Positions 1 through 8,307 of a stretch of 10,144 nucleotides of DNA are shown here, piece by piece. Position numbers and translations under genes: made by a program. This DNA is from Candidatus Cloacimonadota bacterium. GTDB lineage: Bacteria > Cloacimonadota > Cloacimonadia > JGIOTU-2. The notes under the pieces were generated by a model. That model did no database searches and was not told the origin of the DNA. It saw only the letters and a list, made by a program, of their open reading frames with translations. Positions within the stretch are counted from its first letter, which is position 1. Every line of letters starts with the position of its first letter. The stretch covers positions 1 to 10,144 of the forward strand of contig JAGHCS010000126.1 in assembly GCA_021160355.1 (NCBI GenBank), in the 5' to 3' direction.

Positions 1-2
1 CA

Positions 3-653
3 CAGGCAGGATTTAAAATCGTATTTCTCGGTATCGAAAGCATTAAAAAGGAAAATGTCCGTTTCCTCTCAAAAGATAAACGCGTACTCGAGGAAACATC
101 CAATGCGATTGAGCTTTTACGTAAAAATAACCTTATTGTAGTAGGAGGATTCATTCTGGGCAATCCCGAAGATGATGCACAGATTCTTTGGGAGCACTTT
201 GATTTTGCCAAAAAAAATCAGCTCGATATACCCCTCTTCATGCTACTGACTCCATTCTTAAAAACCGGCATTCGTGAAAAAATAATACGCGAAGGACTAC
301 TTGCAAATCCTGATGATTTTTCTTATTATGATCTTTCTCATGCAAATATTCGGACAAAACACCTTTCGCCCTTTGAACTGAATTTTCTTAAAAACAAAAT
401 GTATGGAGCATACAATACATTCCCGATGCTGAAGAATAATCTGTTGCGCAAACATTATCCCTGGCTCTTTTTCAAGCTGCTCCTTGATGAACTCCCACGA
501 ACAGCGATGAATGTTATACGAAAATTTGCATACGAAAATTACGAGTTTCAAAATTATAAAGCAGGAAGAATAAGGGAGATGAAAAGGATGGGTAGGTGGC
601 TGCTCGATAAGAAAGATTTTATCAAGAATGAACTGACCGGGCATATTAATTAG
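3..653 (+). CDS. Radical SAM protein, B12-binding (BchE/HpnJ-like) type, C-terminal part only
   Basis: The frame is open from the left edge to a TAG at 651-653 and gives the last 216 residues; the start lies outside the window. The visible part begins in the second half of a radical SAM TIM barrel. F-L-G-I-E-S (positions 27-44) is the usual barrel strand with its GIES signature. G-G-F-I-L-G-N-P-E-D-D (about 147-179) is the following strand and turn, and L-L-T-P-F (about 243-257) matches the LTPFPGT strand common in B12-binding radical SAM proteins. After this comes a basic, aromatic-rich helical tail. The CxxxCxxC iron-sulfur motif and any cobalamin-binding domain would lie upstream and are not seen. 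The family carries out methylations, cyclisations and other radical reactions on lipids, tetrapyrroles and natural products; the substrate here cannot be inferred. An internal ATG at 240 is not the true start, because the conserved frame continues upstream of it. Confidence 0.85.
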   Translation, partial: QAGFKIVFLGIESIKKENVRFLSKDKRVLEETSNAIELLRKNNLIVVGGFILGNPEDDAQILWEHFDFAKKNQLDIPLFMLLTPFLKTGIREKIIREGLLANPDDFSYYDLSHANIRTKHLSPFELNFLKNKMYGAYNTFPMLKNNLLRKHYPWLFFKLLLDELPRTAMNVIRKFAYENYEFQNYKAGRIREMKRMGRWLLDKKDFIKNELTGHIN

Positions 654-657
654 TTGA

Positions 658-674
658 CAATTAAATCATAATTG
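658..674. promoter_or_regulatory. Inverted repeat in the gap before the binding-protein gene
   Basis: CAATTA and TAATTG are perfect inverted 6-bp arms separated by 5 bp. They overlap a TTGACA hexamer at 654-659 that would serve as a sigma-70-type -35 box. No good -10 box sits 16-18 bp downstream of it (a TACATT at 681-686 is 21 bp away), so the promoter call is weak. The position, just after the radical SAM stop codon and before the 710 gene, would suit an operator or promoter for the binding-protein/tam unit. In AT-rich DNA such short repeats also arise by chance. Confidence 0.2.
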
Positions 675-696
675 AGGAGTTACATTTCTTCAGCAG

Positions 697-703
697 AGAG
701 GAG
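697..703 (+). promoter_or_regulatory. Ribosome binding site of the binding-protein lipoprotein
   Basis: AGAGGAG ends 6 bp before the ATG at 710. It is a strong Shine-Dalgarno sequence and fixes this start, which also gives a well-formed lipoprotein signal peptide. Confidence 0.7.
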
Positions 704-709
704 AATATC

Positions 710-1915
710 ATGAAAATATTTAGATGGTTTATTTTGTTTTCTTTAGTTGCTTTTGTGTCCTGTGAAAGCCGTATTCATGAATATAAAATTGGCGTTATAT
801 ACAATCTCGAAGGTTCGCAATCCTCACTTGATATACCATCTGCAAAAGGTGCCGAGCTTGCTGCTGAACTGATAAACTCACAAGATGGAATTAACGGCAG
901 AAAACTGACGCTTATTCTCTATGACGGAAAATCCGATCCATCAGTGATAAAAAAAGCTACTCGAAAACTCATATTTGAAGATAAAGTTTCTGTCATTATT
1001 GGCTTCAACGATACTGATATGGTGCTGGCTTCTGCTCCGATCGCAGCAGAAAATGAGGTGATCTTTATTACTTCCGGTGCGACATCTCCAAAATTACCAG
1101 AACAGGTTCCCGCGTATTTATTTCTTTCGTGTTTCGGTGATAATGTACAGGCGGCAGTGCTTGCAGAATATTCGTATGAACGGCATGGTTTGAGCTCATG
1201 CTATGTTTTGACTGATGAGAATATGGATTTCACAAAATTGCTATCCCGTTACTTTATGGAGCGATATACAGAATTGGGCGGGAAAATCCTAAAAGAATCA
1301 TTTTTTAAAGGAGGAGAACAGGATTATTCGGATTTTGTAGTTGAGATACAAAAAATTAATCCTCAACCGAAAATGCTATTCGTGTCTGCTGGTCCGGATG
1401 ATGTGGGGAATATTATTGCACAATTTCGTGCAGCAAGCATCACCCAACCGATCTTCGGTGGAGATAGTTATGATACCCCCTTGCTGCTGGAAACAGCAGG
1501 TGCAACCACGGATGAAGTCTATTATACAACGCATTTTTTAGTTGAAGAATATACCGATAATATATATTTCACTACTCCCCCGACAAATGACCAAGAGGTT
1601 GCCCAAGAACCAATAATAAAATATATCACATCTTATAAGGACAAATACGGCACAATTCCCGTCAGCTCATTTGCAGCGCTTGGATACGATGCGGTTATGC
1701 TCGTTGCAGATATGTACAGGAGAGCATCAGGCACGAAACCTGAGGAGCTTCTGAGTACTCTTTCAGGCACAAAAAATTTCCCGGGAGTAACCGGAATGCT
1801 AAGCTATGTAAACGGACAACGAATTCCACAAAAGGGTGTGACACTGATTAAAATACTAAACGGCAAACTCGTTTTTCTTGAATCCATCGTTCCCACCATA
1901 GTGTCAAATCCTTAA
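710..1915 (+). CDS. Lipoprotein with type-1 periplasmic binding fold (branched-chain amino acid/LivJ-like substrate-binding protein)
   Basis: 401 residues. A lipoprotein signal peptide (charged start, hydrophobic core, lipobox F-V-S-C with Cys18) anchors it to a membrane. The mature protein reads as a Peripla_BP_6 domain: K-I-G-V-I-Y opening strand (26-31), the A-K-G-A-E-L-A-A-E helix typical of LivJ proteins (45-53), S-G-A-T-S-P (122-127) where LivJ-type proteins contact the ligand, and G-Y-D-A (325-328) in the closing lobe. Family members bind small amphipathic ligands such as amino acids or amides for ABC importers. No permease or ATPase genes lie in the window; tamB follows only 8 bp downstream. 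It may therefore work with an unlinked transporter. Alternatively it may have an envelope role like LpoA, an outer-membrane lipoprotein with the same fold that activates a penicillin-binding protein. The fold is secure; ligand and role are inferred. Confidence 0.88.
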   Translation: MKIFRWFILFSLVAFVSCESRIHEYKIGVIYNLEGSQSSLDIPSAKGAELAAELINSQDGINGRKLTLILYDGKSDPSVIKKATRKLIFEDKVSVIIGFNDTDMVLASAPIAAENEVIFITSGATSPKLPEQVPAYLFLSCFGDNVQAAVLAEYSYERHGLSSCYVLTDENMDFTKLLSRYFMERYTELGGKILKESFFKGGEQDYSDFVVEIQKINPQPKMLFVSAGPDDVGNIIAQFRAASITQPIFGGDSYDTPLLLETAGATTDEVYYTTHFLVEEYTDNIYFTTPPTNDQEVAQEPIIKYITSYKDKYGTIPVSSFAALGYDAVMLVADMYRRASGTKPEELLSTLSGTKNFPGVTGMLSYVNGQRIPQKGVTLIKILNGKLVFLESIVPTIVSNP

Positions 1916-1923
1916 TTGTCCGC

Positions 1924-4900
1924 ATGCATTATCCATTCCTAAAACTTATACTTCGTATTCTTGCTATTTTTTGCATCTCACTTCTATCATTACTAGTGCT
2001 CCTATATATTTTTATACAGACACCACCGGGAAGAAATACACTGAAAACTATTCTTGAAAATACCCTTTCAAGTACTTTACAGAACGAGTTTTCAATAGGT
2101 TCACTCAAGACAAATATTTTCTCCCGGCTATCAGTTAGGGATATTTCTTTCCGAAGTACGACAACCGAATCATCCGATTTCGGGATAAATTCAATAAAAA
2201 TTCATTATAACATTTTTGCTCTTATATCAAATAAATTATCGATTTCAGATATTCTCATACAAGGTCTTGATGTCAATCTGATAAGGGATAAGGAAGGGAA
2301 ATTTCTTTTACCCAAACTTGCTTCCGGGAAAGAGTCACCCAGAAATCCGGTGCATATTGCTATTGCCAACATAGAAATTTCAGAATCTACGATTTCCTAT
2401 GATGATCAAGCGATCCCTCTGGAGACAAGGATGAATGGACTCACGTTGAACGTTCATAATGATGAAGCAATGAATAAATATACTTTTCTTATGCAATTCC
2501 ATTCCGGTGAGATAGTCCACGATGAGCAAATATATGAAATAGAGGAATTCACGGTTGAAGGTGCTTACGAGGAAGAATTTCTGGAAGTATCCAATATTAC
2601 ATTTTTTTCAGAAGGTTTAACCTGCTCAGGAAATGCAACAGCTCATTTCACTGAATCTGACCCGCTATTTCAGGCACATCTTACCATGGAAGGCGATCCT
2701 TCACAATATCTGAACATCATAGGCAGTCAAATTCCTGCAAGGCTTCAACCTCATATACACAGCGTCGATGCAGAAATAAGTATAAACGGAAGCCCTTCAA
2801 AACCTACGATAGATGCTAAAATTCACATTCCGACTATTCAAGCAGAAGAAATATTACTGAATAATACCATGTTAGAAATCACGATGCTTAATGACACACT
2901 CAAATTAAAGGATTTCTCAACAGAATTGTTTGATGGTTCTCTTTCAGCGCAGGGATGGATGATGATGGACAGTACCGAATCCTATAACGCTGAACTACAA
3001 ATAGCAAACATCAATTACACTCGGTTATGGGATTTCTTCTATGATAATGAATCACCATATGCAGGTTCTTTGAGCGGTACGATCAGCTCATCAGGTTCGG
3101 TACATAAGGTTCTCTCATCGCAAATATCGGGGAATGTCCAGCTCGGATCGATCAAATACAAAACGAGGAGTATTAATCCACTCGACTGCACGTTCTCGTA
3201 CAAAGAGGGATTGGCAGCGCTTCAAATACTTCAAGGCGCATCATCTATAATAAGCAATTTTACTATTCAGGATTCAGAAGTCACCGGTTCTACTCAAATC
3301 GACATAAACAATATAGAGTATTTTGCAGGAATGTTCAACCTGTTGGATGCAAAGGGCAAGCTGCACGCGGATGCAGAATTTGCAGGTAAATTATCGAATC
3401 CTGATATAAAAGCAAAAGTCAAGGGGATAGGACTTTCCTATATGAATTTCCCTGTTGATTCACTTGAGGTCGAAATTCATTATGCGGACAGTTCTTTGGT
3501 AATTGAAAAAAGCTCTTTTAAAGGGAAGATCGATTCTCTTAGTCCACTTGCAAAAACTTTGCTGAATGAAGAAATCAAGGGAATGCTTGAATATTCAGGA
3601 ACTCTGTCCGGTACTATGGAAAATATTACAGGAAGTATCGCACTACACGCTGATAACATTATGTATCAAACACTTTCTGTGCCGTCCATTGTGCTTGAGT
3701 GCACTGCAAAAAAATCTGATATTACGGTGACTGCACTTAATATTGAAACCAAGAAAGTACGATGTGAAGCACAGGGGAATTTCTCATTAACAGAACATTC
3801 TGGAACTCTATCAGTAGATTTTAAAAAGAAAGAAAGTGATGGAAAGGATCATCTGGGCTCCCTGGAGGGCACTGTCTCGCTTGCAGGAGATATTTCTGTA
3901 ACTGCCAGCATGAAAGCACTTTCCCTTGAATTGCTTGGTGTGGTTTCCGATTCTCTTTCTGGTATTCAAGGAAGTGTTTCTGGCGATCTGTCATTTAAAG
4001 GATCGATGGAAAAGCCGAATGGTTCGCTACAAATTACCATCGATAAACCTGCATACAAAGACATTTTTCTAGATCAAATTTCACTTCAGGGAAACCTCAC
4101 TCAATCTGCATTTATATTGAGTAGCGGTGCTGTTCATGTATTTAATAATGAAATCCGTTTTCGAGGAAAGCTTGAACTTGATCACGTCGATAATAAAATT
4201 GCGATAAGTCCTCACTGTTCAATCGAGGGGGAGATTGCGCTTACAGAAGTAAAGCTCTCCGACTTTACACAGGAATTTCTCGATGCAGTTAAAGCGAATG
4301 GAACGCTTACATCCACAATAAATATTAACGGAACTGTCTCAAATCCGATCGTGAATGGTTCTCTGAAAATAAAGAATGGTTTGGTTCAGCTTGATAAACA
4401 CAAATCGCCCTTGGAAAATCTTGAAACAGTTCTGGTCTTCTCGGACAGCACAATGAATATAAACAATTTCTCCGGTCTTTACGAAGGCAAACCTTTTACT
4501 TTGTCAGGCAGCATTTCTGAAACGGATTGGAGTTCTTTCTCGCCGGATCTGGCGCTTAGTATCAATGGCTTGCAGGCAGTAACAATAAGCGGATACTACA
4601 AACCTGAAGATCTCGACATTATGCTGATAGCTGATAAGTTTGATGTATCATTTGCAGAAGTGGTTCCCGCGATCATGAATGCGGAGGGCTTTTTGAATGC
4701 TTCTGTCCACATGAGGGGCTCTCCCAGTAATCCTCAATTAAGGGGATGGTTAAAAGCTTCCAATCTTGAAGTGCTTCCCCAAAATATTTCCGTTCCACTT
4801 TCAAAATGTAATCTTGATATTGTCGCAACGGATGAACGAATGGATCTCAATACTTTTAATTGCATGTTTGGCGAGGGCTCGATAAAGAGTTCCGGGTACG

Positions 4901-5934
4901 TTGCTTACGGCAATGGCGCAATAAATGACATTGCTTTTCATCTTAATGCAGAGAATATTGAGCTAAAGGAACCGAAAAAATATCAAGTAAAAATAGATAC
5001 CTGCACACTGGATTACTCTCAAAGAAAGAACGGCTATCTTATTGATGGAAGCATAGTTATGGGGAAGACAAAATATCTCGAAGATGTTCAAATCTCAAAA
5101 GTGCTCGCTTCAATCAACAAACCAAAAATATTCCGAAAACCCTCACAGGTTATGATGCAGACAAAACTCCAAATTCGAATAACTGAAAGCAAAGATATCT
5201 GGGTAGATAACAATCTTGCACGTATTCAATTGAAAGCTGACCTCAGCGTAATCGGTACACTTGCTCAACCAAACCTCACGGGACGACTGGAAATTACAGA
5301 TGGCTATATTGTGTATCTTGATAGGAAGTTTGAGATCACACGTGGTCTTCTTGATTTTACGGATCCTCATGTGATCAATCCCATTCTGGATATACAAGCT
5401 GAAGCTGATATAAAAAATTATCAGGAACCGGATGCTGATCCATATCATATTATTTTTGCAATTACAGGACCTGCTGATAAAGCGAAAATTTCGCTCCAAT
5501 CCTCGCCTGTACTCGATGAAGCGAATATACTCTCCCTGCTCACTTTCGGCACAACGAGAGAACAAATTTTTTCCCAGTCGCCCGACAAATATAATACATC
5601 TCTGAAAGATATCCTTCTTGAACGTGCAGAACAGTATTCCAGTCAGAAGATCTCTGGATTTGTTGCTGGTCAAATATCGAACATTTTTGATCTTGACGAT
5701 GTCTCGATCGAAGGAAACCTCTTTAATTTTGGTGATTCCTGGGGACCCCAGCTCGTTGCTTCCAAGCAGCTCTCAAAACGTATGAAAGTGACGTATTCTA
5801 CCCGAATTGGTTACCTTAATGAACAAAGCATACAACTCGATTACAAGCTCACTGATCACTTTTATCTGCAAGGGCAGGCAGATCAGGAGGGGAATGAGGG
5901 CATCGATCTCCTCTACAGGGTGAATTTCAAATGA
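1924..5934 (+). CDS. tamB: TamB-like translocation/assembly module protein (AsmA-like, DUF490)
   Basis: 1336 residues, close to E. coli TamB (about 1259). An N-terminal signal anchor (residues 7-31) is followed by T-P-P-G-R-N (33-38), typical of the start of TamB proteins. The middle is a long series of beta-rich, weakly repeated segments of the AsmA/VPS13-like type, with recurring S/N-P-x-I/L-x-A/G-x-L/I turns (for example S-N-P-D-I-K-A-K, S-N-P-I-V-N-G-S, S-N-P-Q-L-R-G-W). The C-terminal TamB domain (about 960-1336) has conserved elements: a G-x-L-E-I-T-D-G-Y-I-V-Y stretch (about 1120), S-S-P-V-L-D-E-A-N-I-L-S-L-L-T-F-G (about 1193-1209), and a C-terminal L-L-Y-R-V-N-F-K. TamB spans the periplasm as a hydrophobic groove, partners an Omp85 barrel, and is linked to autotransporter/outer-membrane protein assembly and phospholipid transport. 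It overlaps the next gene in ATGA. No Shine-Dalgarno is visible before ATG 1924, so translation may be coupled to the upstream gene. Confidence 0.93.
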   Translation: MHYPFLKLILRILAIFCISLLSLLVLLYIFIQTPPGRNTLKTILENTLSSTLQNEFSIGSLKTNIFSRLSVRDISFRSTTTESSDFGINSIKIHYNIFALISNKLSISDILIQGLDVNLIRDKEGKFLLPKLASGKESPRNPVHIAIANIEISESTISYDDQAIPLETRMNGLTLNVHNDEAMNKYTFLMQFHSGEIVHDEQIYEIEEFTVEGAYEEEFLEVSNITFFSEGLTCSGNATAHFTESDPLFQAHLTMEGDPSQYLNIIGSQIPARLQPHIHSVDAEISINGSPSKPTIDAKIHIPTIQAEEILLNNTMLEITMLNDTLKLKDFSTELFDGSLSAQGWMMMDSTESYNAELQIANINYTRLWDFFYDNESPYAGSLSGTISSSGSVHKVLSSQISGNVQLGSIKYKTRSINPLDCTFSYKEGLAALQILQGASSIISNFTIQDSEVTGSTQIDINNIEYFAGMFNLLDAKGKLHADAEFAGKLSNPDIKAKVKGIGLSYMNFPVDSLEVEIHYADSSLVIEKSSFKGKIDSLSPLAKTLLNEEIKGMLEYSGTLSGTMENITGSIALHADNIMYQTLSVPSIVLECTAKKSDITVTALNIETKKVRCEAQGNFSLTEHSGTLSVDFKKKESDGKDHLGSLEGTVSLAGDISVTASMKALSLELLGVVSDSLSGIQGSVSGDLSFKGSMEKPNGSLQITIDKPAYKDIFLDQISLQGNLTQSAFILSSGAVHVFNNEIRFRGKLELDHVDNKIAISPHCSIEGEIALTEVKLSDFTQEFLDAVKANGTLTSTININGTVSNPIVNGSLKIKNGLVQLDKHKSPLENLETVLVFSDSTMNINNFSGLYEGKPFTLSGSISETDWSSFSPDLALSINGLQAVTISGYYKPEDLDIMLIADKFDVSFAEVVPAIMNAEGFLNASVHMRGSPSNPQLRGWLKASNLEVLPQNISVPLSKCNLDIVATDERMDLNTFNCMFGEGSIKSSGYVAYGNGAINDIAFHLNAENIELKEPKKYQVKIDTCTLDYSQRKNGYLIDGSIVMGKTKYLEDVQISKVLASINKPKIFRKPSQVMMQTKLQIRITESKDIWVDNNLARIQLKADLSVIGTLAQPNLTGRLEITDGYIVYLDRKFEITRGLLDFTDPHVINPILDIQAEADIKNYQEPDADPYHIIFAITGPADKAKISLQSSPVLDEANILSLLTFGTTREQIFSQSPDKYNTSLKDILLERAEQYSSQKISGFVAGQISNIFDLDDVSIEGNLFNFGDSWGPQLVASKQLSKRMKVTYSTRIGYLNEQSIQLDYKLTDHFYLQGQADQEGNEGIDLLYRVNFK

Positions 5935-7712
5935 GAAAACGATACCTGTTTTCATTCCTACTCATCGTATTGATGATCATACCTGCCGGGATGTATGCTG
6001 CGAAAAATGCGTTCAAAGTCACATCTGTAACTTTTGAGGGAAACAATATTTATCGTTCACGAACTCTTCAGGAAGTCATGGTGACCAGGGCATCAAAGTT
6101 TTTGAGACCTGCTTATTATTATCCTGAAATTTTCAGTGAAGATATGAAGAACCTTGTCCTTTTCTATCATCAGAATGGATATCTGCAAGCGAAAGTTGCC
6201 GATTATTCATTGGAGAGAAGCGAGGAAAAAAAACAAGTTTCAATAATAATTCAAATTTTTGAAGGAGAGCCCACATATATTGAAGGAATCGCGATTTTCG
6301 GGAATACTGTTTTTCCGGACTCAATACTCGTAAGGGCAATCGGATTGCAAAAAGGCAATTTGCTGCAGCAGAAAAAAGTTCAGGATGCAACATATAAACT
6401 TCTTACAATGTATGCGAATAAGGGATTTCTGGATGCAGAAGTGGTGCCCGACATACGTATAAATGATGAACATCATCGTGCGCTCATTGATTTTCAAATT
6501 ACAGAACATGAGCAGTTTTCCATTAGGGATATTATTATTAATGGATTAGAGATCACAAAAAAGAAGATCATCATGCGCGATCTGACCTTCAAATCCGACG
6601 AGATCGTAGATTACTCAAAACTCCTTACCTCCCAGAGAGCGTTGTATCTTACTGGTCTTTTTGAAAGTGTATTCATACGACCTGTGACAATTGATTCTTT
6701 GAGTTCTAAGAAGGATATTCAGATAGATATCAAAGAGAAAATTCCAGGAGAGTTCAACCTGGGTCTGGGATATGGCTCACTTGATAAGGCAAGAATATTT
6801 TCGGAGTTGCAGCATAGCAATCTATGGGGAACAGCTCAGAAAGTGAGTTTGAGTGGTAAATTGAGTTCTATTACCCGAAAGATCGAAGCATCATATACAG
6901 AACCCTGGACTTTTGGGATCAGATTAAAAACAGACGTAAATCTTTTTGATACATTTAATAAAGAACCCGGTTATGATGTTCTGCAGTATGGTGTGAAAAT
7001 AATCGTGGGTAAGTCATTTACAGAACATTCCAGCGCATCTCTTGCCTACAGGTATGAAAAAGTTCGTTTCAGTCATGTGAAAGTACAGGAATTACCTGAT
7101 AAATATAAGTCAAATTTGAATTCACTTACTCTCTCTGCTATACACGATGAGCGGGATAATATATTCAATACGACGCGCGGTTTTGTGCTATCCGGAGAAA
7201 GTGAAATTGCAGAATCTTATCAAACAACTTCAGATATCTTCGGAAGTTTAGTATTAATAGGGAAATATTATGTCCCTGCTTCAACATCTACGACACTTGC
7301 TTTTTCTCTTGAAGCAGGTGGAATCACTCTTTTTAGAAGGTCAACGAGCATTCCACTTAATGAGAGATTCTATACGGGCGGTCCTCATTCGTTAAGAGGT
7401 TTCAGTTATAGGAAGGTCGGACCACTGGACGATAAGGGAAATCCTATTGGCGGAAGATACAAAGTTGTGGCAAATCTTGAAGTAAGGCAGACTATCTATA
7501 AATTTATCGGGGGCGTGATATTTTTTGATTTCGGTAATGTGTGGAGGTTCCTGAAGGATGTGAAAAGGCAGCCAATGAGAAGCTGTCCGGGTATCGGACT
7601 GCGGGTCGCAACCCCGCTTGGCGTTGTGCGCTGCGATTACGGATTTAACTTGTTCCCCCAAAAAGGAGAGCCATCAGGAAAAATTTATTTTAGTCTCGGG
7701 CAGGCATTTTGA
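5931..7712 (+). CDS. tamA: Omp85-family outer-membrane barrel with three POTRA domains (TamA/BamA-like)
   Basis: 593 residues, near E. coli TamA (577) and shorter than BamA. A signal peptide (about 1-23, ending A-G-M-Y-A) leads into three POTRA domains at about 28-113, 115-194 and 196-270. Each opens with an F-x-V-x-x-V/I-x-F/I-x-G-N-type strand (F-E-G-N-N-I at 35-40, I-F-G-N-T-V at 122-127, I-N-G-L at 203-206). Residues about 274-593 form the 16-strand barrel. It carries the family's L6-loop R-G-F (489-491, within G-G-P-H-S-L-R-G-F) and the C-terminal aromatic residue (F593). Three POTRAs plus an upstream overlapping tamB favour TamA over the essential BamA, which usually has five. A dual or BamA role cannot be excluded without the rest of the genome. 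The start overlaps the tamB stop (ATGA). Only a weak CAGGG (5916-5920) could act as ribosome binding site, so coupled translation is likely. Confidence 0.92.
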   Translation: MRKRYLFSFLLIVLMIIPAGMYAAKNAFKVTSVTFEGNNIYRSRTLQEVMVTRASKFLRPAYYYPEIFSEDMKNLVLFYHQNGYLQAKVADYSLERSEEKKQVSIIIQIFEGEPTYIEGIAIFGNTVFPDSILVRAIGLQKGNLLQQKKVQDATYKLLTMYANKGFLDAEVVPDIRINDEHHRALIDFQITEHEQFSIRDIIINGLEITKKKIIMRDLTFKSDEIVDYSKLLTSQRALYLTGLFESVFIRPVTIDSLSSKKDIQIDIKEKIPGEFNLGLGYGSLDKARIFSELQHSNLWGTAQKVSLSGKLSSITRKIEASYTEPWTFGIRLKTDVNLFDTFNKEPGYDVLQYGVKIIVGKSFTEHSSASLAYRYEKVRFSHVKVQELPDKYKSNLNSLTLSAIHDERDNIFNTTRGFVLSGESEIAESYQTTSDIFGSLVLIGKYYVPASTSTTLAFSLEAGGITLFRRSTSIPLNERFYTGGPHSLRGFSYRKVGPLDDKGNPIGGRYKVVANLEVRQTIYKFIGGVIFFDFGNVWRFLKDVKRQPMRSCPGIGLRVATPLGVVRCDYGFNLFPQKGEPSGKIYFSLGQAF

Positions 7713-7724
7713 AAGTAACAAACA

Positions 7725-7736
7725 TCAATTAATTGA
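7725..7736. promoter_or_regulatory. 12-bp perfect palindrome, possible operator
   Basis: TCAATTAATTGA is its own reverse complement. A further TCAATT lies at 7756-7761, giving three half-sites in 37 bp. The palindrome sits where the -35 region of the candidate promoter at 7748-7756 would be, which would suit a repressor or activator site for the phosphoesterase gene. No regulator is identifiable, and AT-rich palindromes of this length can arise by chance. Confidence 0.25.
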
Positions 7737-7747
7737 CGTGAAATTTT

Positions 7748-7756
7748 TGTTAATAT
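7748..7756 (+). promoter_or_regulatory. Candidate extended -10 promoter of the phosphoesterase gene
   Basis: TGTTAATAT reads as TG-n-TAATAT, an extended -10 element. Transcription would start near 7763, leaving a leader of roughly 18 nt with the TTGAGG site (7768-7773) before the ATG at 7781. A TTGACG at 7733-7738 lies only 12 bp upstream of the -10 and is badly spaced for a -35 box. The 68-bp gap after tamA is the largest between genes in the window, which fits a new transcription start, but read-through from tamA is equally possible. Confidence 0.3.
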
Positions 7757-7780
7757 CAATTTGCAAGTTGAGGTATATAA

Positions 7781-8278
7781 ATGAAAACAGTTCTCGTCGT
7801 CAGTGATACTCATGGAAACTATGAGCTTCTTCAGCATGTGTTGGACAGCAATATTCTCGTCGATATCATAATTCATCTCGGAGATAATTATGGAGACCTC
7901 GATTCCTGCGTATTTAACAGACGTGGGAGAAAAATTTATCGTGTGCCGGGAATTTTTCATCCTGAATATAAGAACGGGAAGTTGCCGCATGCTCTTGAAA
8001 TTAAGATAGAAAATATGAAATTCCTCATTGCACATTCACCCGATGATCTTAGCCATTCTGCTGATGTGCTCCTTTTCGGGCATACGCATAATTGGGAGAT
8101 CGCAAACAGTATTTTGGGAGTGCGGTTCAATCCGGGACAGCTGAAAGCACGTGTAGATAAAAAACGTATTGCATCGTATGGTATCATTGAAGTCAGGGAG
8201 CAGGAAATAACATTAAAAATACTCAACCTTCAGCATACAGTAATTGCTGAAGCGCATATAGAAACACAAAAAAAATAA
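7781..8278 (+). CDS. YfcE/MJ0936-like metallophosphoesterase (small calcineurin-like phosphodiesterase)
   Basis: 165 residues, the usual size of this cytoplasmic family. Motif I is S-D-T-H-G-N (8-13; metal ligands D9, H11). Motif II is H-L-G-D-N (32-36; D35). I-A-H-S-P (83-87; H85) and G-H-T-H (100-103) supply the later histidines, and F-N-P-G-Q (116-120) stands where relatives have NPGS. The third motif, normally G-N-x-D/H, reads V-P-G-I-F-H-P-E (55-62): the metal-binding Asn is replaced by Ile, with a nearby His60. Activity may thus be changed or one metal site weakened. Family members hydrolyse phosphodiesters such as bis-pNPP, with physiological substrates mostly unknown. The ATG follows a modest TTGAGG ribosome binding site. 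The gene lies 68 bp after tamA and 29 bp before a lipoprotein gene, and nothing in this context reveals its substrate. Confidence 0.88.
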   Translation: MKTVLVVSDTHGNYELLQHVLDSNILVDIIIHLGDNYGDLDSCVFNRRGRKIYRVPGIFHPEYKNGKLPHALEIKIENMKFLIAHSPDDLSHSADVLLFGHTHNWEIANSILGVRFNPGQLKARVDKKRIASYGIIEVREQEITLKILNLQHTVIAEAHIETQKK

Positions 8279-8296
8279 ATTTTGGAGAAAATCCAG

Positions 8297-8302
8297 AAGG
8301 AG
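8297..8302 (+). promoter_or_regulatory. Ribosome binding site of the first small lipoprotein
   Basis: AAGGAG lies 5 bp before the ATG at 8308. It is a strong, well-spaced Shine-Dalgarno that fixes this start. Confidence 0.7.
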
Positions 8303-8307
8303 AAAAC

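Noticed and set aside
654..682. Sigma-70 promoter built on TTGACA at 654
   Set aside because: At the proper 17-bp spacing the -10 position reads GAGTTA, a poor match. Kept only as part of the inverted-repeat note.
5143..5673. Minus-strand frame of 176 codons inside tamB
   Set aside because: It is opposite the conserved C-terminal TamB domain, and nothing in it resembles a protein family.
7618..7806. Plus-strand frame of 62 codons bridging tamA and the phosphoesterase gene
   Set aside because: It overlaps the conserved barrel end of tamA and the start of the next gene out of frame, with no ribosome binding site.
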